A stretch of DNA of 64,000 nt from NCBI GenBank assembly GCA_943788825.1, contig CALSRT010000009.1, positions 1 through 64,000 on the forward strand, given 5' to 3'. This document shows positions 34,112-43,655 of this stretch, one piece after another; within the stretch, counting starts at the first letter, position 1, and each line of letters starts with the position of its first letter. This DNA is from UBA4582 sp002389265. GTDB lineage: Bacteria > Pseudomonadota > Gammaproteobacteria > Pseudomonadales > Azotimanducaceae. The notes under the pieces were generated by a model. It did not search any database and had not been told where the DNA came from. It worked only from the letters and a program-made list of their open reading frames with translations. Made by a program: the position numbers and the translations under genes.

Positions 34112-34705
34112 ATGGAACCGAAAATTCTTGGTGAAAAATACGACAAAATTGCGCACTTGTGGCATGAACAACACGACAATTCAGTCTATGGTGTTGCGCA
34201 ATTCAAAAAGGCCTTGGGTTTTGCTTCGGCGGGCGGTCGTGCGCTGGATGTGGGTTGTGGTGCGGGTGGGCGCTTTGTGCGGCTATTGCAGGCCCAAAAA
34301 TTTCTGGTCACGGGTGTTGACGTGTCGGCTGAGATGATCAAAATCGCTTCAAAAAAGCATCCAGATCAGACCTTTGTGCATCAAGACATTTGCACCTGGC
34401 AGTTGCCTTATCAATACGATTTTATTGTCGCTTGGGATAGCATTTTCCATTTACCTTTTTCGAGCCAGAAGCCAGTTGTTAGTAAGCTATGCGCCGGCCT
34501 CGCTCAAGATGGCATTCTGGTGTACACCTTCGGTAACGCCCATGGTGAGATTACTGATCAATGGCATAACGATACATTTTACTATAGCTCAATCGGCATC
34601 AATGAGAACCTACAGTTGCTGATGGATAATGGTTTGTCGATTTTGCATCTCGATTTGGATCAATATCCGCAAACCCATGTGTATGTGATCGCAGCAAGGC
34701 TTTAA
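34112..34705 (+). CDS. Class I SAM-dependent methyltransferase
   Basis: A 197-residue Rossmann-fold methyltransferase. Motif I is LDVGCGAGGRF near 47-57, the acidic ribose-binding residue follows in VTGVDVS, and motif IV-like FIVAWDSIFHLP is near 108-119. A GGAAGAG ribosome site precedes the ATG. The target could be a small molecule, given the size. It is the second gene of an A+T-rich pair with the P-loop kinase. Its end overlaps the convergent hydrolase by four bases. Confidence 0.82.
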   Translation: MEPKILGEKYDKIAHLWHEQHDNSVYGVAQFKKALGFASAGGRALDVGCGAGGRFVRLLQAQKFLVTGVDVSAEMIKIASKKHPDQTFVHQDICTWQLPYQYDFIVAWDSIFHLPFSSQKPVVSKLCAGLAQDGILVYTFGNAHGEITDQWHNDTFYYSSIGINENLQLLMDNGLSILHLDLDQYPQTHVYVIAARL

Positions 34706-35811
34706 TGACTATCCCGAACGTGGGTGTCGAAAAACTTGACCATTTCTGCGTTTAACGTCCGCTTGAGCTGTTCGCGAGGTACTGACCCGGAAATGCCCAG
34801 ACGTTTTGAAAATTTTGAAAACTGCGGAGTGTCAGAAAAATCGAAATGTTTGGTGCCATCCAGTAGTAGTTTGGTCCCTAAGGGTGAGCTGTTGGCGATC
34901 AAGCTGTCTAGTTTTTGGTAGTTGAGTGGATCATCCCATTGGCGCTGGCCGATATAGAGAAACGGAGTTTGTAAGCCTGCTGCAATTCGCTTGTCTGGAA
35001 TGGGTATCATCCAGCCATCGAGGGCGACACTGGCTTTGATTCGAGGATCTGTGGCTGCTGCCATGATACTGGTGGCACCACCAAAGGAGTGACCAAAGAT
35101 ACCAATGCGCTGTAGATCCAGCATGCCCCAGAGCCCTTCCCCGGGTTGGCTCAAGATAGTCAATTTATCAATTAAAAAACTGATATCAGCAGTGCGAGTT
35201 GCCAGTTGAGGGCTGCGAAATGCCCAAAACTCTGCCGGGGTTAAGGTATGGGGTTCTGCGGATCGGTAGTTCGCGGTACTGCCATCATCAAATATCGTCA
35301 GGTAGGCGTCAAAGGGATGATCAATGGCGATTACGATATAGCCGAGGCTCGCGAACTCCTCGGCCTGGACTGAGTTTTGCCCCTTCATGCCACCCAAACC
35401 ATGAGAAAACAAGATGACTGGGGCTTGGGACAGGCCAGCCAATGGCGCAGCGTTGGTGAGCGCGTTGGTTTTGACGTGCTGAATGTGGTCGATTAAGAAA
35501 CGTGGAAGGCCCATCTGCTTAGCCAGTGGGGTCAACCGTTGCTGAGGATTATCGACGTAAGGATAAGATGCGCCACTCGATTCTGCCGTTGGATACCAGA
35601 TCTGAACCACGAGCCTGCGTTTATCATCAGCGTTATCAGTGAACCACTCGGTCCGACTGTCGTCAGTCCAATTCATGATCTGTGTGCCCACAGCAAGATG
35701 ACCTGAGGGTTGTGGCAGGTCATCAAATGGCAGAAGCCGGGGCATGATCAGCGAGCAGCCAGTAGAGAGGGCGCTGAGGAGCATGATGCTGGCGGTACGG
35801 AATATAGACAT
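34702..35811 (-). CDS. Lipoprotein alpha/beta hydrolase (PAF-acetylhydrolase-like)
   Basis: A 369-residue esterase. An N-terminal lipobox LSTGC places it as a lipoprotein at about residue 17, so it should sit in an outer or inner membrane facing the periplasm. The core resembles platelet-activating-factor acetylhydrolase: VVQIWYPTAESS, FSHGLGGMKG (oxyanion region), nucleophile GHSFGG, then catalytic Asp in VALDGW and His in GTKHFDFSD. An in-frame start lies 31 codons upstream, but the ATG at 35811 gives a clean signal peptide. It probably removes short acyl groups from a phospholipid or xenobiotic ester. No partner gene is evident. Confidence 0.8.
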   Translation of the reverse strand: MSIFRTASIMLLSALSTGCSLIMPRLLPFDDLPQPSGHLAVGTQIMNWTDDSRTEWFTDNADDKRRLVVQIWYPTAESSGASYPYVDNPQQRLTPLAKQMGLPRFLIDHIQHVKTNALTNAAPLAGLSQAPVILFSHGLGGMKGQNSVQAEEFASLGYIVIAIDHPFDAYLTIFDDGSTANYRSAEPHTLTPAEFWAFRSPQLATRTADISFLIDKLTILSQPGEGLWGMLDLQRIGIFGHSFGGATSIMAAATDPRIKASVALDGWMIPIPDKRIAAGLQTPFLYIGQRQWDDPLNYQKLDSLIANSSPLGTKLLLDGTKHFDFSDTPQFSKFSKRLGISGSVPREQLKRTLNAEMVKFFDTHVRDSH

Positions 35812-36098
35812 GGGCGTGTTCAATCGTCGAATGGTTTGGATCTCGGTACTCGCGAGTTTGCCGAGGGTTTGAAGTCTCGCAGGATGCCTGATTTCGGCAC
35901 CCAAGAAAAGCCAAAGGGTGTCAGCGAGGGCGTAATCGGGCTCGTCAGTGAGCTTGGCCCACCGGCTTAACCATAGGCCTTTGGATTACTCCAGGCCAAC
36001 AGCCGAGCTGGACCGGCGAACTCGTGGTGCTGCCAGCCTCTCAGGCTGAGCCTACCCCGGCGATACCCTTGACGCCGATGGTACACCCATCAACAGCG

Positions 36099-38018
36099 TT
36101 AGCGCTCGTAGTAGGTATAGCCTCGCATGCTGGCGGCAAAGGCGTTCATGATCGTGGTGCGTTCCGTGGCGGTAATTTTACCTTCCCGTACGGCCCTCTC
36201 AGCGTTACGGCGGAAACGATCTTGCATTTGTTGCGGGTTGTACTCCACGTAACTCAGGACGTCAGCGATACTGTCACCTTGGATTTCGTGCACGAATTCG
36301 GTGCTGCCATCGTCCAGAATACGAACGCTGACAACATTGGTGTCGCCGAATAAATTGTGCAGATCTCCTAATGTTTCTTGGTAAGCGCCGACCAGGAAAG
36401 TACCGATAATATATTCTTCATCGTTCTTTAATTCATGCAACGGCAGGGTGCGCTTGGTGTTGTGGGTGTCGACAAATTTATCGATCTTACCGTCACAGTC
36501 ACAGGTGATGTCGGCAATGATACCTTGGCGAGAGGGTTCTTCTGCGAGACGATGAATCGGCATGACCGGAAAAATTTGATCAATGGCCCAGACATCGGGT
36601 AAGGACTGGAACAGACTGAAATTGCAGTAGTAAATATCAGATAGCAGTTCTCTGAGCTTCTCGAGTTCCCGGTGCTCTCGTGGAGCCTCATCGGCCAAGT
36701 CGAGCAATTGATGCATGATCTGCAAGAATAAATTTTCAGACAATGATCTGGAACGCAGGTTGATCTGGCCAGCTTTGAACAGCTCGCGGGTTTCATCTCG
36801 ATAGAACAGAGCGTCGTTATAGCATTCTTGTATATTGCGGGCATTGGCTTTGCCCTGCATTTCCCACAGCTTTTGAATCATCTGATGTTCGTCAGGGCCG
36901 ATGGAGTCAGGTAAAGGGCCGGGTTCGAAGTTAGCGACGTCGAGCACGTTGAAGAGTAAAACCGACGAGTAAGCAACCGTCGCGCGGCCGGATTCAGTGA
37001 TAATCGTTGGGTGTGGCACATCGTTAGGGTCGAGGGTTGTCATCACTACCTCGATAATATCGGCGCAATACTCGTCCAGGGTGTAGTTTCGCGAATGCAT
37101 ATAGTTGCTTTTTGAGCCGTCGTAATCGACCGCAAGCCCGCCACCAAGATCCAGATAGCCCATGTCAGCACCCTCGCTCACCAGGTCTCGATAAACCTGG
37201 CACGCTTCGAGTACGCCAGTGCGAATATCGCGAATATTAGGAATCTGCGATCCCAGGTGATAGTGCAGTAACTTCAGGCAGTCGAGCATGTCTTCTGCTT
37301 TAAGGGTGTCCACAAGGTTCACTAGCTGAGCGATCGTCAAACCAAAAATGCTGCGGTCACCGCTGGAGGCATTCCAGTGGCCACCCACCATGGATGCCAG
37401 TTTGACGCGAACGCCGATTAAGGGTTTGATGCCCAGGGCTCGACTGCGCTCGATGATAATTGGCAGTTCTGTCAGTGTTTCGATCACGAAAAAGACCCGG
37501 TAACCCATCTTGCAAGCTTGTAGACCAAGATCGACAAACTCTTCATCTTTGTAACCGTTGCAGACGATACACGCTTCCTTTGATTCCAGATGGGTCAGGG
37601 CAATCAGTAGTTCTGGTTTGGAGCCTGCCTCCAGACCATGACCATATTTGGCACCGACTTGTGCGATCTCCTCGATGACGTGGCTCTGCTGGTTGACCTT
37701 GACCGGGAATACGCCACGATAAGGTGCTTGGTAATTAGCTTGAATGATGGCGCGGTTGAAGGCCTCATTCAGTTTGATGATCTGCTGCGCCAGCAGGTTC
37801 TCAAAGCGCAGCAAGACCGGCATATCCATACCCCGTTCCTTGATCTCATTGACTAAGTCGATCATTGACACCTTGAGTAAGCTGCCATCGGTGGCCTCAG
37901 CGGCAACGGTGACTTCGCCCTTGGCGGATACGCCGAAGTAGCCGGCACCCCAGTTATTGATACCATAGAGATCGGCGGAAAGATCCGCAGACCAAGCATG
38001 ACTCGCAAGTTTTTTCAA
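36099..38018 (-). CDS. speA: Biosynthetic arginine decarboxylase
   Basis: Makes agmatine from arginine in the first step of the putrescine route. A fold-type III PLP enzyme of about 639 residues. The PLP-lysine motif is FPVKVNQQ and the glycine loop is DLGGGLAVDYDG. The catalytic cysteine motif reads TCDCDGKID, where most relatives read CDSDG, so an extra cysteine is present. The frame continues to a TTG at 38105; I choose TTG 38018 because AAAGAG lies eight bases upstream and it gives a family-like start KKLASHAW. No agmatine-processing gene lies nearby. The 287 bases to its left hold no gene. Confidence 0.92.
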   Translation of the reverse strand: MKKLASHAWSADLSADLYGINNWGAGYFGVSAKGEVTVAAEATDGSLLKVSMIDLVNEIKERGMDMPVLLRFENLLAQQIIKLNEAFNRAIIQANYQAPYRGVFPVKVNQQSHVIEEIAQVGAKYGHGLEAGSKPELLIALTHLESKEACIVCNGYKDEEFVDLGLQACKMGYRVFFVIETLTELPIIIERSRALGIKPLIGVRVKLASMVGGHWNASSGDRSIFGLTIAQLVNLVDTLKAEDMLDCLKLLHYHLGSQIPNIRDIRTGVLEACQVYRDLVSEGADMGYLDLGGGLAVDYDGSKSNYMHSRNYTLDEYCADIIEVVMTTLDPNDVPHPTIITESGRATVAYSSVLLFNVLDVANFEPGPLPDSIGPDEHQMIQKLWEMQGKANARNIQECYNDALFYRDETRELFKAGQINLRSRSLSENLFLQIMHQLLDLADEAPREHRELEKLRELLSDIYYCNFSLFQSLPDVWAIDQIFPVMPIHRLAEEPSRQGIIADITCDCDGKIDKFVDTHNTKRTLPLHELKNDEEYIIGTFLVGAYQETLGDLHNLFGDTNVVSVRILDDGSTEFVHEIQGDSIADVLSYVEYNPQQMQDRFRRNAERAVREGKITATERTTIMNAFAASMRGYTYYER

Positions 38019-38144
38019 TGGAGAGGCTCTTTGGCTGAATGTTGCAAATGATGGCGCTAGCGCCCTGTGTGGGTGCGCAGAATAACGCCTTTTTCCCGCT
38101 AGCAAAAGTAGTACTGACAGGTAGCGAGAATAGGTTTGACTTGA

Positions 38145-39299
38145 TTATTCAAAAAGCCGATCAATTTCCCCTAAAAGACGCTCGGGATCGGCGAGTCGCG
38201 CGATCCATTGCCGAGGAATACCCTGTTCGCCTCCCACGCCGAAAGCTGCGCCACAGGCGGCGCCCAACATGATGGATCGGCCGCAATTATCGCCGCCAGC
38301 GAGAATATTTTGTCGAATAGCTGACGTGAAAGAGTCCGCTGCTTGAAGATTGTACAGCAGGCTCGCCATACCACGACCGACGTCACAGTTGAGGCCATAT
38401 TTTTTGGTGACCTCAAGCACCGAGCCGGTTTCTGTCAACGCAGCGCGCAGATGAGCTTGAGTGGCCACAGAGCCAGCCTGCAGACCCGTGTCAATCGCGG
38501 ACGCAACGGACTCGCCGAGAATCAAATCCCGCAAAGTGTGACTGGCGACCTGACCATAATCAATCGCGCGGGGGGCGTTGTTGGTGACGCGAATGGCGCT
38601 CGTCACCATGGTCATCAGATTGGCATCATCTGCATGGCGGGCGATCAATGGGGGTAGTTTGCTAAGCGCGGGCAACTGTTCATCATCGGCGCCCGGATAG
38701 TCCTCGGTCGCCGCCAACGCGCTCACCAGTGCCAGACTGTAGCGCAAAGATTCCTCTGGATGCGGCAGTTCCTGAGCCATGCGCGTCGCTTCTTCGACTA
38801 ATCGTTCTCCCGTATAACGCTTGGCCGCAGCCAGTATCTTGATGAGGAGCGTGGAACGCTGTTTGTCATCCCCGCTGAACTCAAGCTGATGAGCTAGAGT
38901 GATTTGTTGATTCTCGTTCTGGTACAGGGTGTCGAGTGTCTGTCGAGTAGGCCGATCGATATAACCGACGAAGGCGCCACCGTAGCCGAAATGAGCCCTG
39001 AAAGCGGCTTGGTATTGGCGTCGGTCGTACTGGCCTTGATTCGACAGCATCGCTCTCAAAAGTACCCAGGCTTGTTCGCCATAATGAGAGAATTCTCCGG
39101 CAGTTTTATTCTCATGGGCAAAGTAGCCAACATTATCGGCATAGTCAGAGGCTGTGGGCGGCCTGAACTCCGGTGCCTGCGGTGCCAGTTCTAGTAGGCG
39201 GGGCTGGCTGTAAAGCCAATGCAGTCCCATGGTGGCTGCATCGGCGACGAAGGCGCCGAGGATGGCATTTTTAGCGCGATCAATGTGGAGTGACTTCAT
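38145..39299 (-). CDS. ADP-ribosylglycohydrolase family protein
   Basis: A 384-residue member of the ADP-ribosyl-glycohydrolase (DraG/ARH, crystallin J1) family, all-helical with a binuclear Mg site. It starts with AKNAILGAFVADAATMGLHW and ends with the metal-binding motif AGGDNCGRSIMLGAACGAAFG. Most ARHs read GGDxDTxx there, so the D-N-C-G change is a variant also seen in bacterial homologs. It could remove ADP-ribose from a protein or act on other ADP-ribosylated molecules. It precedes speA on the same strand with about 125 bases between. I see no linked toxin or DraT. Confidence 0.82.
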   Translation of the reverse strand: MKSLHIDRAKNAILGAFVADAATMGLHWLYSQPRLLELAPQAPEFRPPTASDYADNVGYFAHENKTAGEFSHYGEQAWVLLRAMLSNQGQYDRRQYQAAFRAHFGYGGAFVGYIDRPTRQTLDTLYQNENQQITLAHQLEFSGDDKQRSTLLIKILAAAKRYTGERLVEEATRMAQELPHPEESLRYSLALVSALAATEDYPGADDEQLPALSKLPPLIARHADDANLMTMVTSAIRVTNNAPRAIDYGQVASHTLRDLILGESVASAIDTGLQAGSVATQAHLRAALTETGSVLEVTKKYGLNCDVGRGMASLLYNLQAADSFTSAIRQNILAGGDNCGRSIMLGAACGAAFGVGGEQGIPRQWIARLADPERLLGEIDRLFE

Positions 39300-39454
39300 T
39301 GGGACTATTTCCTGAGAAGAATACTGCTGAGTATAAGCCGATGTTTAGCGAAAGTTCAGCCTGGTTAACAAAGACACTGCTAAGCGTGCTTGGTTTAGTC
39401 AGCCTGGTGGGCGGCGCTGACAAGGGTCCGTGTACGCCGGGACTCGGCTTAGCG

Positions 39455-39460
39455 TATAAT
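39455..39460 (+). promoter_or_regulatory. Probable -10 box of the MFE-like SDR gene
   Basis: TATAAT ends 28 bases before the ATG at 39489, leaving a short leader with GGAG at 39478. The -35 region is poor. Confidence 0.4.
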
Positions 39461-39488
39461 TTGCGCTCCCCTGATACGGAGTATGGCA

Positions 39489-40499
39489 ATGAATACGGAT
39501 CAACTGATGGACCCGCTACGATTCGATGGACAAGTGGCGCTAGTAACGGGCGCAGGTCGAGGGCTTGGCCGAGAACATGCACTATTGTTGGCGTCCAGAG
39601 GCTGCAAGGTTGTTGTCAATGATCTGGGTAGCGCCTATGACGGTACTGGTGCCGGTGAAACACGAGTCGCCGACGAGGTGGTGGCGCAGATCCGTGCCGC
39701 CGGAGGTGAGGCTATCGCCAACTTTGATTCGGTTGAGCAGGGAGAGTTGTTAGTGGCTGCAGCGTTGGCAGCCTATGGTCGGCTGGATATTGTGGTCAAT
39801 AATGCCGGCATCTTAACACCTGAAACCTGGTCTGAGCTGACCCTTGAGTCTTGGCAGCGGACTATTAATATCAATCTGACCGGTGTGTTCACCGTGATGA
39901 AAGCGGCCTGGCCAGTATTTGTCGAGCAACAGTACGGGCGCTGTGTGATGACCTCATCGCCGGCCATTTTTGGTGCCGGTGTGGCAGCCTATGCGGCCAG
40001 CAAGGCGGGTTTGTTGGGTCTTGCTAACTCACTCCAATTCGAAGCGCGCAAACTCAAGTTGGATATCAAGTGCAATTTGTTAGTACCACAGGCGGATACT
40101 CGAATGGTGCGCGATTTTGCGTCGGCCATTGATGACCGGCGGGTCCAGCAGGGTCGTCCACCAGCACGATCGGCACCACCGGAGATGCTGGCGAGGCTAT
40201 CACCGAGTAAGGTTTCTGCCATGGTAGCGTGGTTAGCGCATTCCTCCTGTGACGCTGAAGCTTCAATCCATGAGGCTGGGGCCGGCTACTTTGCGCGACT
40301 AAACTGGGCTAGGTCTGCACCACTGTTCGCCACGGAGAAAGAAGGTCTGGAAGGCGCACCCATGCCGGAGAATGTACGCGATGGTCAGGCGACGCTGGCG
40401 GACTTCGAGCATGGTCATCTGCCGGTTTCAGGAGATGGCACCATGGGTGGGCCCAGTGCGCTTGAGCAAGTTTTGCGGCACATTAAAACCGCTGACTAA
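39489..40499 (+). CDS. SDR dehydrogenase resembling the MFE-2 3-hydroxyacyl-CoA domain
   Basis: A 336-residue short-chain dehydrogenase. TGAGRGLG (about 20-27) binds NAD(P), NNAG near 100 and YAASK near 162-166 form the catalytic set with the Ser in TSSPA. Length, the tail after 230 and the sequence context of YxxxK resemble the dehydrogenase part of peroxisomal multifunctional enzyme 2 (HSD17B4), which oxidises 3-hydroxyacyl-CoA including bile-acid intermediates. GGAG seven bases before ATG 39489 decides the start over ATG 39483. This activity would be needed in the catabolic region on the left, but the gene is 16 kb away. The link is an inference. Confidence 0.78.
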   Translation: MNTDQLMDPLRFDGQVALVTGAGRGLGREHALLLASRGCKVVVNDLGSAYDGTGAGETRVADEVVAQIRAAGGEAIANFDSVEQGELLVAAALAAYGRLDIVVNNAGILTPETWSELTLESWQRTININLTGVFTVMKAAWPVFVEQQYGRCVMTSSPAIFGAGVAAYAASKAGLLGLANSLQFEARKLKLDIKCNLLVPQADTRMVRDFASAIDDRRVQQGRPPARSAPPEMLARLSPSKVSAMVAWLAHSSCDAEASIHEAGAGYFARLNWARSAPLFATEKEGLEGAPMPENVRDGQATLADFEHGHLPVSGDGTMGGPSALEQVLRHIKTAD

Positions 40500-40663
40500 T
40501 TAGGATTTGGCTTTTTTTGGTTCGACTCGCGGCGTGACTTCGATCGCCTTTAATTGGTTGAAAAAGGGTGTCAAGTCAGGTGGCAGTTCTGTTATGTTCT
40601 AAGTCAGTTGGCACTATTGTGTTAACAACTTTTCAGACTAGGTGTTCATCACGAGGGATTTTT

Positions 40664-40909
40664 ATGTCATTTAAACCCAGCTCCATCGAGGCGCTTAATC
40701 TACTACTGCAATTCGACCGCGCCAATCAAGGCAGTGGTATCAAAGTCCATTCCAATGCCCGCCCGGAAGTGATTGCCGCATGCGAGTTATTGTTTGCCAA
40801 AGGCCTGATCGATCAAGCCGATGGCGGTTTCCTTACTGACGCGGGTTTTGAGGCATTGCTCCATGTTCAGGTGCTGGCCAGTTTGTTAAACGAACACGCT
40901 AGCGCATAG
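40664..40909 (+). CDS. TIGR02647 family small protein
   Basis: An 81-residue soluble protein that resembles, from memory, the TIGR02647 family of Pseudomonas and relatives (starts with a short segment then LNLLLQFD, contains GIKVHSNARPEVIAA and LIDQADGGFLTDAG). The predicted fold is small, helix plus winged-helix-like strands, which may bind DNA, but no function is established. The open frame extends to 40568, but GAGGGA lies about six bases before ATG 40664. It stands alone between an SDR and a convergent MFS gene. Confidence 0.85.
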   Translation: MSFKPSSIEALNLLLQFDRANQGSGIKVHSNARPEVIAACELLFAKGLIDQADGGFLTDAGFEALLHVQVLASLLNEHASA

Positions 40910-40910
40910 G

Positions 40911-42221
40911 CTAATTCAAATCGGCATTTAATTGTCGATGCAGGTTGGCGCGATCCACATCAAAACGCCGGCCTGCCGCGTAAAATAACGGAATTGCCAG
41001 GAACGATATCATGGTGAAGTACAACAGCGCAGTGGTGTAGGGCTCAGTATCTCCCTGCACGATCAGGTAGTCGACGTAGATACCGGCAGCACTGACACCG
41101 ATGGCCACCCCAGCCATGTTCAATAACAGTATGTAGAGCGCGACAACCGTGGCTCGGATTTGTGGGGGGACCAACTCCTGTACTGTTGAGAAGGTCGGTC
41201 CGTAAAAACATCCTAACTGGAAGAAACCAACGGCAACACCGACCCAGAACCAGATGGAATCTGGTTCGACCAAACGATAGGCAACATTGATGGGCGCCAG
41301 GATGAGCATGATCCAAAATAGGAACATGGGGCGGCCGATACCCGTTTTACGTAAAAACCAGTCGCCACCGAGGCCGCCAAATAAATTGCCAGCCATACCC
41401 GCGCAGATGCCGATCCAGCCAGTGATTTGGGCAATTTCAGCTCGCTCAAAGCCGCGCTCGTTGACATACCAGAGTTGGTCAAAAGTCGCAGCGCCGAGAA
41501 TAAAGTGAAATGCAACGCCACCTGTAATAGTCATGACCAGTGCCGGTGAGGCGCGTAGTGCACGGGCGAGTTCAGTCATGGTTTGCTTGAATGATAATTG
41601 GGGCACAGGGGGCGTTGCTACCGATTCTGTGATCAAATGCCGCCTGGGCGTTTCTCGAATAAACCACATGACCACCGCAAGTAGCAGGCCCACACATCCG
41701 AGCAGATAAAAACAATTACGCCAACCTATAGCGGGCCCAAGATAACCAACGACCAGCAGGCTCGCGCCCACTCCCATGGGGACGCCCATATAATAGACCC
41801 CGGAGGCGAAGCCGAGTTTTTCTGCCGGAAAACGATCGGCCAGCAATGACATAGCCGTTGGCGTCATGATGGATTCGCCTATACCGATAAACATACGGGG
41901 TAGTGCGAGGGAAGCAAAGCCTTTCGCGGCGCCAGATGCTGCGGTTAACAGACTCCAAACGGCTAGCCCCACTGCAATTAACCGGGTGCGGTTGACTGTG
42001 TCGGCCAGGAACCCCATGAACAAACCGGCAGTTGAATAAAAGGTAAGAAACACGAGACCTGTTAGGAGGCCAAACTGGGTATTACTCAGCCCAAGATCGG
42101 GAACAATGAAGTTCGCGAAGCTGGCAAGCAGCTGTCGATCGACAAAATTCATGATATTCAAAAATGTCAGAAAACCAAGGAATAGATAACTGGAACCAGC
42201 AACTCTTTCGGACCTTGTCAT
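40911..42221 (-). CDS. MFS transporter, spinster-like
   Basis: A 436-residue 12-helix major facilitator of the spinster group: MNFVDRQLLASF in helix 1, GFLADTVNRTRLI as motif A, RMFIGIGESIMTPTAMSLLADRFP in the helix 4-5 region. In bacteria this group includes aromatic-acid and lipid/steroid-associated carriers and is common in degradation gene sets. It converges on the TIGR02647 gene with one base between. Its substrate cannot be assigned. Confidence 0.82.
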   Translation of the reverse strand: MTRSERVAGSSYLFLGFLTFLNIMNFVDRQLLASFANFIVPDLGLSNTQFGLLTGLVFLTFYSTAGLFMGFLADTVNRTRLIAVGLAVWSLLTAASGAAKGFASLALPRMFIGIGESIMTPTAMSLLADRFPAEKLGFASGVYYMGVPMGVGASLLVVGYLGPAIGWRNCFYLLGCVGLLLAVVMWFIRETPRRHLITESVATPPVPQLSFKQTMTELARALRASPALVMTITGGVAFHFILGAATFDQLWYVNERGFERAEIAQITGWIGICAGMAGNLFGGLGGDWFLRKTGIGRPMFLFWIMLILAPINVAYRLVEPDSIWFWVGVAVGFFQLGCFYGPTFSTVQELVPPQIRATVVALYILLLNMAGVAIGVSAAGIYVDYLIVQGDTEPYTTALLYFTMISFLAIPLFYAAGRRFDVDRANLHRQLNADLN

Positions 42222-42338
42222 GTCTTGAATCCATCATCATGCGAAGATACATGCACTGAATAAAACACGTTTTTTACACAGGAGCAAATCTGCTGATCGT
42301 GCCGGCTTTTGCTCATGCTATGGATAATGCCTAATGAC

Positions 42339-43505
42339 CTAGATTTCAGGCAGAGACAGCCGCAGCATACTCTCGACCTGTGCCAGAACCGCGTCCAGCA
42401 TGGCTTTGTCAAACTCAGGCATGCGGGGCGTGTGCAGGTGACCGGTGGGAATAGTCGAGCCCAGCTTATTGCGCAGACGAATACTACGATAGGAGATTTC
42501 ATTGGATAAATAGCCACCGCCGCTACCACGAACGGCTGTTGCCCAGCGCAGTTGATCGAGTGAATGAGCGTCGAAGGTGCCATCCAAGGTGGTGACCTGG
42601 TGACGATCGTTAATCGGATACTTGCCAGTTGCTTGCTGCATGGCGGCATAAGGCAGGCTGAATTGAACAAACTCAGGGCCTTGAAGGGCTGCCTCACCAA
42701 GCCGAGGGATGACGGGTTGCGTCTCAGAACCGCCGGCCAGGATATTCAGGTTGTCAGGGGCGCTAGCGCTGCGGCGCCGCCCAGGAAAATGTTCCAGATC
42801 AAATTCAGTGCGGCCCATGGATATTGTAATCACCATATGGACGTTGTTTAGCGCGTAATAGGGTGCCAGCGCTGACTCGACTTCGCCAGCATCAAAGTCA
42901 GCATAGCGTACTGGAAACGTCATGCTGTTTATTTCGGCGCGTACACCGTCGTGCTCGATGATGGCGCCGTCAAGATATAGGGCCAGGACGCCTGATGGGT
43001 TGCTCTGGCGTATATTGGTATCCAGTAAAAATGGGTCAAAGCCGGTGATCAGGATTTTTTTCTCGGTGGCTTTGTTATAAGCCAGATCAAGCCGGCCACG
43101 GCTACTGTGTTCCAGGCTTTCGATTAATGCCAAGCGCTGGCGGTCGGTCAATGGGAATCCCAAGGTCTGTTGGCGCAGATATCGGGTGAGTGATAGGCGC
43201 GTCCAGTAAAGCGCACGATCGTCAAGGCTGCCGGCGCTAATCTGGTGTTTGGCAGCTTGCCACAGCTGGTCGCCGCTGAGTCGAACCTGTTGCTGGAGGC
43301 TGGCAAACTCTTCGGCCTGCTGCCAGGCGCGGATGCTGGTCGTCTGCTGGTCTTGCAGTGCGGATGAAAGACTAGGCATGGCCTTGTGTGCGGCTTCGAT
43401 ACGCAACTCTTCGGCTGTCAGCGGACTCGATTGCAGACTGCCGCCGAACAGGGTGATGCAGGCAAAAAATACTGCTCGCTGGGTCCATGAGTTAGGCTGA
43501 AACAT
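42339..43505 (-). CDS. Pyroglutamyl-peptidase-like exported protein with Cys-to-Ser change
   Basis: A 388-residue protein whose C-terminal half matches the C15 pyrrolidone-carboxyl peptidase fold: ILITGFDPF at 151-159, then VITISMGRTEFDLEHF (E238 as the conserved Glu), GGGYLSNEISY at 329-339 and TGHLHTPRMP (H358). In C15 enzymes the nucleophile is Cys in GxYxCN; here it is Ser334. The N-terminus (about 1-30) looks like a signal peptide, and a 120-residue helical stretch precedes the domain, while classic enzymes are about 215-residue cytoplasmic proteins. So it is probably exported and either a Ser-dependent amidase or an inactive binding protein. AGGAG precedes the ATG. Confidence 0.75.
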   Translation of the reverse strand: MFQPNSWTQRAVFFACITLFGGSLQSSPLTAEELRIEAAHKAMPSLSSALQDQQTTSIRAWQQAEEFASLQQQVRLSGDQLWQAAKHQISAGSLDDRALYWTRLSLTRYLRQQTLGFPLTDRQRLALIESLEHSSRGRLDLAYNKATEKKILITGFDPFLLDTNIRQSNPSGVLALYLDGAIIEHDGVRAEINSMTFPVRYADFDAGEVESALAPYYALNNVHMVITISMGRTEFDLEHFPGRRRSASAPDNLNILAGGSETQPVIPRLGEAALQGPEFVQFSLPYAAMQQATGKYPINDRHQVTTLDGTFDAHSLDQLRWATAVRGSGGGYLSNEISYRSIRLRNKLGSTIPTGHLHTPRMPEFDKAMLDAVLAQVESMLRLSLPEI

Positions 43506-43655
43506 GATGGGCTCCTGATTCCTGTTAGCATAGTTGATTCGTCATTGAATGCCAGGGCGGGCGCATCGAAAGACAGGCCTGATGTATCATAGACGTTTAA
43601 GGCCGGATGAACGAGGATCACACGGGATCCAGGCTTGACAAAATATGGGAGCGAA

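Noticed and set aside
38019..38105. 29-residue extension of SpeA
   Set aside because: It begins with TTG and has no ribosome site; the second TTG has AAAGAG upstream.
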